NCBI RefSeq assembly: GCF_018070025.1
Contig: NZ_JAGPYQ010000002.1
Location: forward strand, 744,001-808,000
Source of the DNA: Streptomyces liliiviolaceus
Lineage (GTDB): Bacteria; Actinomycetota; Actinomycetes; Streptomycetales; Streptomycetaceae
Direction: 5' to 3'
Length of the DNA stretch: 64,000 nucleotides
Position numbers and translations under genes: made by a program. Positions within the stretch are counted from its first letter, which is position 1, and each line of letters opens with the position of its first letter. This document shows, piece after piece, positions 35,172 through 42,956 of this stretch. A model generated the notes under the pieces. It was not told the origin of the DNA and did no database searches. It saw nothing but the letters and a program-made list of their open reading frames with translations.

Positions 35172-36803
35172 ATGAACCTGTCCGCCACTGACTGGCGCCG
35201 AGGTCTCGGCTCGCGGACCGGCCCGCGCCTCGACTCCCCGTGGTGGCGCGGCGCGACGGCCGCGCTCGCCGGCGCGCTGCCGATGCTGAGCTTCCCCGCG
35301 CCGTCCCTGTGGTGGTTCGCGTACGTGGCGCTGGTGCCGTGGATCCTGCTGGTGCGCTCGGCTCCGACGGGGCGGCGCGCGGCGTACGACGGCTGGCTCG
35401 GCGGGCTCGGCTTCATGCTGGCCGTGCACCACTGGCTGCTGCCGAGCCTGCATGTCTTCACCGTCGTGATAGCGGCACTGCTGGGCGCGCTGTGGGCCCC
35501 GTGGGGCTGGCTGGTGCGCCGGTTCCTGGCCGGTGCGCCCTCGCCGGGCCGCGTGCTGGCCGCCCTGTTCGTGCTGCCCTCCGGCTGGCTGATGGTCGAA
35601 CTCGTCCGCTCCTGGGAGGGGTTGGGCGGTCCCTGGGGGCTGCTCGGGTCGAGCCAGTGGGACGTGGCGCCCGCGCTGCGGCTCGCCTCGGTCGGCGGGG
35701 TGTGGCTGCTGAGCTTCCTGCTCGTCGCCGTGAACGTGGCGGTCGCCGTTCTCGTCGCCGTGCGGTCCTCCCGTGTCCCGGCGGTCGCCGGGCTCGTCGC
35801 GACGGCCGCGGCCACGTCGGCGGTCTGGGTCTGGTCGCCCCGGCCCGAGGAGGACGGCGAACGGGCCCGGATCGCCGTCGTGCAGCCCGGCGTGATCGAC
35901 GGCATCGGGGGCCCGGAGAAGCGGTTCGCGCGCGAGGAGGCGCTCACCCGCAAGCTGGCCGGGCAGGACGTCGACCTGGTCGTGTGGGGCGAGAGCAGTG
36001 TCGGTTTCGACCTCGCCGACCGTCCCGACCTGGCGGACCGGCTCGCCGCGCTCTCCCGCGAGGTCGACGCCGACATCATGGTCAACGTCGACGCGCGCCG
36101 CTCGGACCGGCCGGGCATCTACAAGAGTTCCGTGCTCGTGGGTCCGCAGGGCCCGACCGGTGACCGCTACGACAAGATGCGGCTCGTGCCCTTCGGCGAG
36201 TACGTCCCGGCGCGCTCGCTCCTCGGCTGGGCGACCTCCGTGGGCAAGGCGGCGGGCGAGGACCGGATGCGCGGCACCGGGCAGGTCGTGATGACCGTCG
36301 GCGACGGACTGAAGGTGGGCCCGATGGTCTGCTTCGAGTCGGCGTTCCCCGACATCAGCCGGCATCTCGCGCGTGACGGCGCCGACGTGCTGCTCGCCCA
36401 GTCGTCGACCTCGTCGTTCCAGAGCAGCTGGGCCCCCGAGCAGCACGCCTCGCTCGCGGCGCTGCGGGCCGCCGAGACGGGCCGGCCGATGGTCCACGCG
36501 ACGCTCACCGGCGTCTCGGCGGTCTATGGTCCGGACGGTGGGCGCGTCGGCTCCTGGCTCGGCACCGACGCGAGCTCGTCCGCGGTGTACGAGGTACCGC
36601 TGGCGCACGGCGTCACCCCGTACGCGCGCTTCGGCGAGTGGCCGGTGTATCTGGCCCTGCTGATCCTGGCGTCGCTGGGCGCCACCGAGGGCGTACGGGC
36701 GCTGCGGGTCAGGCGGTCGGGGCGTCCCGGGGCGGGCGCTCCGTCACCGCACGCACCACACGCTCGCACAGTTCGTGAGTCTCCAGCGCGTCCCGGGCGC
36801 TGA
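35172..36803 (+). CDS. lnt: Apolipoprotein N-acyltransferase
   Basis: Membrane enzyme that adds the third acyl chain to the N-terminal Cys of lipoproteins. It has 543 residues: about six to seven helices (25-230), then a nitrilase-like domain (about 240-500). The catalytic triad is visible as Glu274 (VVWGESSVGF), Lys335 (DKMRLVPFGEY) and Cys387 (GPMVCFESAFPD). Streptomyces often has two Lnt copies; this resembles Lnt2 by my recall. The ATG has GGAGG at 6 nt. The last 95 nt overlap the convergent oxidoreductase gene; the Pro/His/Arg-rich tail from that overlap is outside the conserved domain. Confidence 0.93.
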   Translation: MNLSATDWRRGLGSRTGPRLDSPWWRGATAALAGALPMLSFPAPSLWWFAYVALVPWILLVRSAPTGRRAAYDGWLGGLGFMLAVHHWLLPSLHVFTVVIAALLGALWAPWGWLVRRFLAGAPSPGRVLAALFVLPSGWLMVELVRSWEGLGGPWGLLGSSQWDVAPALRLASVGGVWLLSFLLVAVNVAVAVLVAVRSSRVPAVAGLVATAAATSAVWVWSPRPEEDGERARIAVVQPGVIDGIGGPEKRFAREEALTRKLAGQDVDLVVWGESSVGFDLADRPDLADRLAALSREVDADIMVNVDARRSDRPGIYKSSVLVGPQGPTGDRYDKMRLVPFGEYVPARSLLGWATSVGKAAGEDRMRGTGQVVMTVGDGLKVGPMVCFESAFPDISRHLARDGADVLLAQSSTSSFQSSWAPEQHASLAALRAAETGRPMVHATLTGVSAVYGPDGGRVGSWLGTDASSSAVYEVPLAHGVTPYARFGEWPVYLALLILASLGATEGVRALRVRRSGRPGAGAPSPHAPHARTVRESPARPGR

Positions 36804-37632
36804 GGACCTTGCCCGCGCGCACGGCGTCGAGGAAGGCGAGCACGGCCTGCTCGATGCCGCGCTGGCGGGCCACCGGGACCCAGTCGCCGCGCCGCCGGAC
36901 CGTCGGCTGCCCCTTGTGGTCGACGATCTCGGAGAGGTTGACCACCTGACGCTTGGTGTCCTGCCCGGACACCTCCAGGATCTCCTCGGCGGAACCGCTC
37001 AGCCGGTTCATCACGCCGAGTGCCGTGAACCCGTCCCCGGCCAGTTGCAGGACGACGTGGTGCAGCAGCCCGTCCTCGACACGGGCCCGCACGGTCACGT
37101 CGTCGACCGGCCCCGGTACCAGGAACCGCAGGGTGTCCACGACGTGGATGAAGTCGTCGAGGATCATCGTGCGGGGCTGTTCCGGCAGGCCGACGCGGTT
37201 CTTCTGCATCACGATCAGCTCACGCGGGTGCTCGACGCACTGCGCGTACCCGGGTGCGTACCGCCGGTTGAAACCGACGGCCAGGCCGGTGTTCCGCTCC
37301 TCGGCGAGCCGCACCAGGCGCTCGGAGTCGGCGAGTTCGTACGCGATCGGCTTGTCGACGTACGTGGGGACGCCCGCTTCGAGCAGCGCGCCCACGATCT
37401 CGGGGTGGGCGTGCGTGGGCGCGTGCACGAACGCCGCGTCGAGGTCCTGCGCGAGCAGTCCGGCGAGGTCCGTGTGGCGCCGCCCGGCCGGCACGTGCAG
37501 GCTGTCGGCGACCCTGGTGAGGGTCGCGGGCGTCCGCGTGTGCAGATGCAGTTCGAGTCCCGGGCGGGTGGCGAGCACCGGCAGATACGCCTTCAGCGCG
37601 ATGTCGCCGAGTCCGATGCAACCGACCTTCAC
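36709..37632 (-). CDS. Gfo/Idh/MocA-family oxidoreductase
   Basis: NAD(P)-dependent dehydrogenase of 307 residues. The Rossmann motif is VGCIGLGDIALKAYLPVL, the lysine motif VDKPIAYELADS and the C-domain stretch DDFIHVVDTLRFLVPG. It resembles virulence-factor MviM-like members. GTG 37632 is the start, with GGAGGAG 7 nt upstream; ATG further upstream ignores that site. Its 3' end runs 95 nt into lnt on the other strand. Substrate unknown; no operon partners. Confidence 0.85.
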   Translation of the reverse strand: MKVGCIGLGDIALKAYLPVLATRPGLELHLHTRTPATLTRVADSLHVPAGRRHTDLAGLLAQDLDAAFVHAPTHAHPEIVGALLEAGVPTYVDKPIAYELADSERLVRLAEERNTGLAVGFNRRYAPGYAQCVEHPRELIVMQKNRVGLPEQPRTMILDDFIHVVDTLRFLVPGPVDDVTVRARVEDGLLHHVVLQLAGDGFTALGVMNRLSGSAEEILEVSGQDTKRQVVNLSEIVDHKGQPTVRRRGDWVPVARQRGIEQAVLAFLDAVRAGKVLSARDALETHELCERVVRAVTERPPRDAPTA

Positions 37633-37728
37633 GGGGATCTCCTCCGGGGAAAACACGGGTCCGGGGCGCGCTCACGCCCAGGTCGTCGGAAGCATACGGC
37701 GGCTGCGGCGGCCCCATGGCCGGGACGT

Positions 37729-38256
37729 TCACACGAGGGGCAGCTCGGCGAGCATCACCGCGTACAGCGGGGAGTCCGCGAAGGGCCGGCGCTCCCCCAC
37801 CTTCCGGAAGCCCCAGTCCTCGTACAGGGCCTGTACGCGGGGGTGCTCGACGTCCACCAGGAGGACGGCGAGGTCCTCGGGCCGCTCCTCCAGGAGGGCG
37901 CGGGACAATTTGTCCGCCACCCCCTGCTTCCGCCATTTCGGATGAACGGCCAACTCGGAGTAGGAGAAGGTCACCGCCTTCTTGGGGGCCTCGTCGAGAT
38001 GCTCGCGCCACCACTCCCGGCCCTCGACCGCCGGGGCGCCGTACGCGAAGCCCATGGCCTCGTCCCCCTCGTACGCGATGACGCAGGCGAACGCCGGGTT
38101 GCCGCCCCAGTGGTCCACGAACCAGGGGAACTTCTTCTTGAAGTCGTCGTCCCGGTCGGGGCCCGCCGCCGCGGCGTGCAGGTCGATGATCGTCTGCCGG
38201 ATCCGCGGCAGGTCGTCGTGCCCGAAGCGGCGGATGTCCAGGCCATCGGCGCTCAC
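37729..38256 (-). CDS. GNAT-family N-acetyltransferase
   Basis: Acetyl-CoA-dependent acetyltransferase of 175 residues. Motif A is ELAVHPKWRKQGVADKLSRA (R/Q-x-x-G-x-A pattern), then VEHPRVQALYEDWGFRKVGE. It acts on an unknown amine. I choose GTG 38256 because it overlaps the regulator stop (GTGA) and has GGAG at 6 nt; ATG 38268 has no ribosome site. Coupling to the XRE regulator suggests joint function. Confidence 0.85.
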   Translation of the reverse strand: MSADGLDIRRFGHDDLPRIRQTIIDLHAAAAGPDRDDDFKKKFPWFVDHWGGNPAFACVIAYEGDEAMGFAYGAPAVEGREWWREHLDEAPKKAVTFSYSELAVHPKWRKQGVADKLSRALLEERPEDLAVLLVDVEHPRVQALYEDWGFRKVGERRPFADSPLYAVMLAELPLV

Positions 38257-39512
38257 AGTCGGCTCCATTCGGATCGGTAGCGGTCTCCCCACTCTCGGGC
38301 GATCCCGGCGTCCGGCGCAAGAGTGATCAGGTCCCGGTAGTAGTCGCCGAGCAGGGAGCGCATCCTGCCCGGGATCGGATGGCCCGACATCAGGGGGAAG
38401 ACCGAGGCGGCCGTCGCGCACGCCTGCTCCACGTCGCGCTGGTGGAGCTGGGCCAGCGCGAGCCGCCCGGTGGCCAGGGCCCTGTTCCTGCGGAACTCCG
38501 CCGGGATCGTCCGCAGGGCCTGGTGGGAGGCTGCCTCGGACTCGGCGAAGCGCCCGTTCCGGTCCTGCACGATGGCGGTCATGGCGAGCAGTTCGGCGGG
38601 GCCGTAGAAGGCGATCCACGACGGCCGGGGCTCGTCCGGCCGCGCCTTGCCGAGAGCGTCACGGGCGTGCCCCAGCGAGCGCAGGGCGGCCTGTCGGTCA
38701 CCGAGGTTCGCATGGCCGATGGCCGTCCTGGCATGGGCCAGGGAGCTGTAGAGGGGCAGCCGTCTGGCGACGGCCGTTCCCTGGGCGGCGTAACCGGCGT
38801 CGACGGCCTCGGCGTACTCGTCCCGGTGGTGCGCGAGGATCGCGTACGCGTTCCAGACCCGCATCTCCGCCACGGGGTCCTTGGCCATTCCCGCCAAGTA
38901 GAGCGCGCGGCCGAGGAGTTGGGAGGCGCGGTCCATCCGCCGGGCGTCGATCGCGCTCCAGGCGGCCGTGGCGGTGTAGTCGGCGGCCACGGAGAAGAGT
39001 CTGCGGCGGATGCGCTGGGTGGCCCCGAGCCGCTGTTTCTCCAGTGCCTCGGCGGCGCCGGCCAACGCGGCGCGCTCCAGGCCGTCGTGGCCGCCTCTGC
39101 TTCGGTCGAGCCCCATCAGGGTGTCCAGGCCGGAGCGCAGCCGGATGACGTCGGAGGTGCCCACCTGGGGCGGCGCACCGACGAACGGCGTGACGACGGC
39201 GGCTGTTCCGGTGGTGGCGGTGAGGAAGTTCCTGCGGTCCACAGGGGCCTCCGGTTCGGTGGCGGGACGGTTGCGGGCCGGAGGACTGAAGCCCAGTTCC
39301 TCGGCCGTACATCCGAATACTGCCTCCAGCGCGGCTCGTTGACGGGGGTGCGGCCATCTCGTTCTTCCGGTCCGCCAGTAGCGGACGGTCCGGTCGCTGA
39401 CCGTTCCCTCCTGTCCGGCGCGGGCCAGACGGGCGTTGACCGCGTCGACCAGTTCGGCCTGGGTCATGCACCGCGCGCTCATCGCGCTCATGAAGCGCTC
39501 GTTGCCGTCCAC
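38253..39512 (-). CDS. XRE-family regulator with TPR-like C-terminal domain
   Basis: Transcription factor of the large Streptomyces XRE/TPR class, about 419 residues. The HTH is MTQAELVDAVNARLARAGQE and TVRYWRTGRTRWPHPRQRAA (first 75 residues). An RRNFLTATTGTAAVV segment near 105, resembling a Tat signal, is common in this class but internal. TPR-like helices follow (LLGRALYLAGMAKD; AIGHANLGDRQAALRSLGHA). Start uncertain: GTG 39512 or ATG 39491. It is divergent from an orphan HATPase, the usual arrangement for this family. Confidence 0.8.
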   Translation of the reverse strand: MDGNERFMSAMSARCMTQAELVDAVNARLARAGQEGTVSDRTVRYWRTGRTRWPHPRQRAALEAVFGCTAEELGFSPPARNRPATEPEAPVDRRNFLTATTGTAAVVTPFVGAPPQVGTSDVIRLRSGLDTLMGLDRSRGGHDGLERAALAGAAEALEKQRLGATQRIRRRLFSVAADYTATAAWSAIDARRMDRASQLLGRALYLAGMAKDPVAEMRVWNAYAILAHHRDEYAEAVDAGYAAQGTAVARRLPLYSSLAHARTAIGHANLGDRQAALRSLGHARDALGKARPDEPRPSWIAFYGPAELLAMTAIVQDRNGRFAESEAASHQALRTIPAEFRRNRALATGRLALAQLHQRDVEQACATAASVFPLMSGHPIPGRMRSLLGDYYRDLITLAPDAGIAREWGDRYRSEWSRL

Positions 39513-39668
39513 ATAGGCACGGTAGGCAGTGATTCCTGGCCATGAGTGCAGATCGCGGAGAAATATCCGGTTGAGGCGAATCCATGGCCGGGGGATTTTT
39601 CCTGCCTCCCCGCCTCCTGAGGCCGTTGACTCGTTCAAGGCCCATCGCACCCGCACCCCGAGGTCCTG

Positions 39669-40097
39669 ATGACTGTGACGGCAACACCACGTCCCACCGG
39701 GCATCCCGGATACTCGCAGACGCTCGAACGCGTACCGGAGAGCGCGGGTGCGGCGCGCAGCCTGGTGCGTACGGCCCTCGCGGCCTGGCAGCAGGACGGG
39801 CTGATCGAGGACGCCCTGTGCGTCATCACCGAGCTGGTCTCCAACGCCGTCGACCACGCGTGCTGCTCCGTGATCCGGGTCGTCGTCACGCGCCCCGCCG
39901 ACGACCGCGTCCTCCTCGCGGTCGTCGACCGCTCCCGCGACCTCCCGAGGACGGGGACCGACCGCGACGCGGAGCGGCTCCGGGGCCGCGGCCTCGTCCT
40001 GGTCGACGCCCTCTCCGACCGGTGGGGCACCGAACCCCACCGCTGGGGCAAGACCGTCTGGGCCGAGCTGAGCGGTGAAGCGGCGGCCGGCGGCTGA
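39669..40097 (+). CDS. RsbW-like orphan HATPase (anti-sigma-type ATP-binding protein)
   Basis: Single GHKL ATPase domain of 142 residues. The N-box is ITELVSNAVDHA, G1-like VVDRSRDLP and G2 GRGLVLVDALSDRWG. Proteins of this kind in Streptomyces often pair with an adjacent XRE regulator, as here (divergent, 156 nt apart), and may bind or phosphorylate it. Partner unknown. No membrane anchor. Confidence 0.85.
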   Translation: MTVTATPRPTGHPGYSQTLERVPESAGAARSLVRTALAAWQQDGLIEDALCVITELVSNAVDHACCSVIRVVVTRPADDRVLLAVVDRSRDLPRTGTDRDAERLRGRGLVLVDALSDRWGTEPHRWGKTVWAELSGEAAAGG

Positions 40098-40189
40098 GGA
40101 CCGGGGCGGGGCAGCACGGGGTGCGGGGCGCTGGGCGCGGGCGGGAAATCGGGTGGGCCGGGGAGGCGGTCGTCGGCGATGATGCGGTC

Positions 40190-40702
40190 ATGACGATGGA
40201 ACGCAGGGGACCCGCGACGGACGCCGGTGAGCGAGCCATGCTGGAGGGCTGGCTGGACTACCACCGCCAGACCCTGGCCTGGAAGTGCGAGGGTCTGGAC
40301 GACTCCCAGCTCAGGACGGCCGCGGTGCCGCCCTCCGAGCTGTCCCTGCTCGGTCTCGTCCGGCACATGGCGGACGTGGAGCGCAGCTGGTTCCGCAAGG
40401 TCCTCGTGGGCGACGACCCCGGGCCGCTCTACTACAGCGACGAGGACCGGGACGGCGAGTTCCACCTCACCGAGGCGGACACCTGGAAGGAGGCGTACGC
40501 CACCTGGCAGGGCGAGATCGCGATCGCCCGCCGCAACGCGGCACCCCTCGGCCTGGACGACCTGTCCGAGGGCCGGAGCAGGTTCACCGACAAGCCCTTC
40601 AACCTGCGGTGGATCTACACGCACATGATCGAGGAGTACGCGCGCCACAACGGCCACGCCGATCTGATCCGCGAGCGCGTCGACGGGGCGACCGGCGACT
40701 GA
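40190..40702 (+). CDS. DinB/DUF664-family protein
   Basis: Four-helix bundle protein of 170 residues related to DinB metal-dependent thiol transferases. It contains LSLLGLVRHMADVERSWFRK (metal-type His) and the C-terminal NLRWIYTHMIEEYARHNGHA with further His ligands. Such proteins may conjugate mycothiol or bacillithiol to toxins in actinobacteria. Substrate unknown. Two ATGs lie 6 nt apart; the upstream one is used. Confidence 0.85.
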   Translation: MTMERRGPATDAGERAMLEGWLDYHRQTLAWKCEGLDDSQLRTAAVPPSELSLLGLVRHMADVERSWFRKVLVGDDPGPLYYSDEDRDGEFHLTEADTWKEAYATWQGEIAIARRNAAPLGLDDLSEGRSRFTDKPFNLRWIYTHMIEEYARHNGHADLIRERVDGATGD

Positions 40703-40803
40703 GCAGCCACCGCGGCGGCATCGGCCGCCGGGCTTTCACCCGTGCGGGGCACACTCCGCTTGTCAGCTCCCCAATGCGCGGCGGAACCAGCAGAGTTGCG
40801 CGG

Positions 40804-41277
40804 GTGCATCGAACCGCGACCACCGCAACGCTTCTGGTCACCGTGGCCGTCTCGGCGGTCTCAGCCGTCTCGGGCTGTGTGACCGTCCAGCGAACGCCCT
40901 CGCCCACCCGGCCGTCCGTCCCGGTCCCGGTGTCGGAGCCGCGCCCGGACGGCAGGGCCGAGCAACGGGTCGTCCAGGCCCCGGCCCGCGAGGCCCTGGA
41001 ACTCATCGGCCCGTCCCGCCGCCCTTCGGCGCCCGCGTCCGCACCGGCCCGTACGCCTCCCGCGGGTCCCGCCGCCCCGGCGGACCGCCCTCGGCACGCC
41101 CCCGCCGAACCGCCGCGGCACCCGGAGCCACGGCGGCCCGAACACCGGGCCGTGCCGCGACTGCCCGCGTCCGTGCCGTCGACGGGCACGGACGTGTGCG
41201 CGCTGGGCCGGACGTACGGCGGCTGGCGGGCGGACAGCCCACAGGCGGCCATCTGCCAGGACATGTACGGCCGTTGA
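40804..41277 (+). CDS. Small Pro/Arg-rich lipoprotein
   Basis: Exported lipoprotein of about 157 residues. The signal peptide ends in VSGC (Cys at about 25), followed by a long Pro/Arg/Ala-rich linker and a short C-terminal domain TDVCALGRTYGGWRADSPQAAICQ holding two Cys. That end resembles small 'GRxYGGW' modules on Streptomyces surface proteins. Function unknown. GTG 40804 gives a standard 25-residue signal; ATG 40774 would add ten residues. Confidence 0.72.
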   Translation: MHRTATTATLLVTVAVSAVSAVSGCVTVQRTPSPTRPSVPVPVSEPRPDGRAEQRVVQAPAREALELIGPSRRPSAPASAPARTPPAGPAAPADRPRHAPAEPPRHPEPRRPEHRAVPRLPASVPSTGTDVCALGRTYGGWRADSPQAAICQDMYGR

Positions 41278-41315
41278 CGTCTCGGCCGATGCCTGGAGGG
41301 GTGTCCGGAGGCGTC

Positions 41316-41945
41316 CTAGGGCTCCCGACGCGGTGGTCCCAGCGTCTCGCCTCCGGGCCCTCCCGTCCCTCCCGGGCCTCTCCCCTGCCCCGGCCGTCTC
41401 GGCGTGGGTTCGGGTGCGCCGTCCGGGCCCTCGCGGTCCAGCCTCGACTCCAGGCGGCCGATGCCGGCCCGGACGCCGTCTCCGTAGGCGTCGTCGCCAA
41501 GGACGCTGATGCCCGCCCGCGCGGCTCCCAGATGGCCCCGGGCCGCCTCGGAGCGGCCGAGCTTCACATAGTCGGCGGCGAGGTTCAGATGCAGGGACGG
41601 GTAGAAGGCGCGTACCGCGAGGGATTGGTGATGCTCCGGGTGCTCCGCGACGCGGTCGTGCGCGAGCTCGTCCGCCGCCGACAAGGCTCGTAGGTCCCAG
41701 GCGAGTTCGTCCGAGGGATCGTCCTGTGTGTCGGCCATAAAGTGCGCGAGTGTGCAGCGGTGGAGCGCGTCGCCGTCCTCGCCGATCTCCGCCCACAGGT
41801 CCAGGAAGCGGCTCCGGGCCTCCTCACGGTCGCCGCCGTGCAGAAGCATGACGGCCTGTCCGATCCTGGTCGTCATCGCGTCCGCCGCCGCCTGTTCCTG
41901 CTGCTCCGCCACCGTGTCGCCCTCCGCCCGCTCGTCCGTCGCCAC
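41316..41945 (-). CDS. Tetratricopeptide-like hypothetical protein
   Basis: Helical protein of 209 residues without clear enzyme motifs. Paired helices (MLLHGGDREEARSRFLDLWA; LHLNLAADYVKLGRSEAARG) suggest two to three TPR-like units. The C-terminal 45 residues are Gly/Pro/Arg-rich and disordered. GTG 41945 follows TAGCGT by 9 nt and GGGGAGAG. Function unknown; no operon partners. Confidence 0.7.
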   Translation of the reverse strand: MATDERAEGDTVAEQQEQAAADAMTTRIGQAVMLLHGGDREEARSRFLDLWAEIGEDGDALHRCTLAHFMADTQDDPSDELAWDLRALSAADELAHDRVAEHPEHHQSLAVRAFYPSLHLNLAADYVKLGRSEAARGHLGAARAGISVLGDDAYGDGVRAGIGRLESRLDREGPDGAPEPTPRRPGQGRGPGGTGGPGGETLGPPRREP

Positions 41946-42083
41946 CTCTCCCCGACGCTAACGGCAGGAGCCGACGATCGAGCTGAGGCGGCCCCGTACG
42001 CGGCTGGGCCGACGTGGTGACGCCTGCACCGAACCGGACGCGAGGCGCTCCAGCCGGGCCCGCCCCCACGGGCCGGCCCGCCC

Positions 42084-42122
42084 GGTCAGGACTGCCCCAC
42101 CCCCGTGGAGGCAGTCCTGACC
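42084..42122. terminator. Hairpin terminator after ung
   Basis: A 13-bp perfect stem (42084-42096 with 42110-42122, arm GGTCAGGACTGCC), extended by CCAC/GTGG in the loop, lies downstream of ung on the minus strand. More GC-rich inverted sequence (CGCCCGG/CCGGGCG) continues at 42136-42180. Confidence 0.7.
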
Positions 42123-42182
42123 CTGGGCCGCCCCGACCCGCCCGGCCCAGGTCGAAGCGGACCGGGCAGACCGGGCGGGGCG

Positions 42183-42866
42183 TCAGCCGAGGTTCGGGAT
42201 GCGCCAGTCGATCGGCTCGTGGCCCTGCTTCGCGATCGCCTCGTCGATCTGGGTGAAGGGGCGCGAGCCGAAGAACTTCTTCGCGGACAGCGGCGAGGGA
42301 TGCGCGCCCTTGACGACGATGTGCCGCTCCTCGTCGATGAGCGGCAGCTTCTTCTGCGCGTAGTTGCCCCACAGGACGAACACCGCCGGGTCGGGCCGCT
42401 CGGCCACGGCCCGGATCACCGCGTCCGTGAACTTCTCCCAGCCCTTGCCCTTGTGCGAGTTCGCCTCTCCGGAGCGGACCGTCAGCACCGCGTTGAGCAG
42501 CAGGACGCCCTGCTCGGCCCACGGCATCAGATAGCCGTTGTCCGGCACCGGGTGGCCCAGCTCCTCCTTCATCTCCTTGTAGATGTTGCGCAAGGAGGGC
42601 GGCGTCTTCACACCGGGCCGGACCGAGAAGCACAGGCCGTGGCCCTGACCCTCGCCGTGGTACGGGTCCTGGCCGAGGACGAGCACCTTCACGCGCTCGT
42701 ACGGAGTCGCGTCGAGCGCGGCGAAGACCTCGTCGCGCGGCGGATAGACGGGCCCCTTCTCGCGCTCCTCCTCGACGAACTCGGTCAGCTCCTTGAAGTA
42801 GGGCTTCTGCAGCTCTTCGCCCAGGACGCCGCGCCAGGACTCGGGCAGCATGGCGGTGTCGGTCAC
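42183..42866 (-). CDS. ung: Uracil-DNA glycosylase
   Basis: Family 1 UDG that removes uracil from DNA; 227 residues, normal length. The water-activating loop is VLVLGQDPYHGEGQ with catalytic Asp67, the Phe-binding part is HGLCFSVRPGVKTPPSLRNI, and the minor-groove loop is HPSPLSAKKFFGSRPF. GTG start. Streptomyces may carry more than one ung. A strong hairpin follows. Confidence 0.97.
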   Translation of the reverse strand: MTDTAMLPESWRGVLGEELQKPYFKELTEFVEEEREKGPVYPPRDEVFAALDATPYERVKVLVLGQDPYHGEGQGHGLCFSVRPGVKTPPSLRNIYKEMKEELGHPVPDNGYLMPWAEQGVLLLNAVLTVRSGEANSHKGKGWEKFTDAVIRAVAERPDPAVFVLWGNYAQKKLPLIDEERHIVVKGAHPSPLSAKKFFGSRPFTQIDEAIAKQGHEPIDWRIPNLG

Positions 42867-42956
42867 GTGAACTTCCTTACGGGTGCGGTTGTTTCCGGTC
42901 CTCAGAACCTACCGCCGCCCACTGACAATCGGCCGGGCTCCCGGCCGGCTCCCCCG

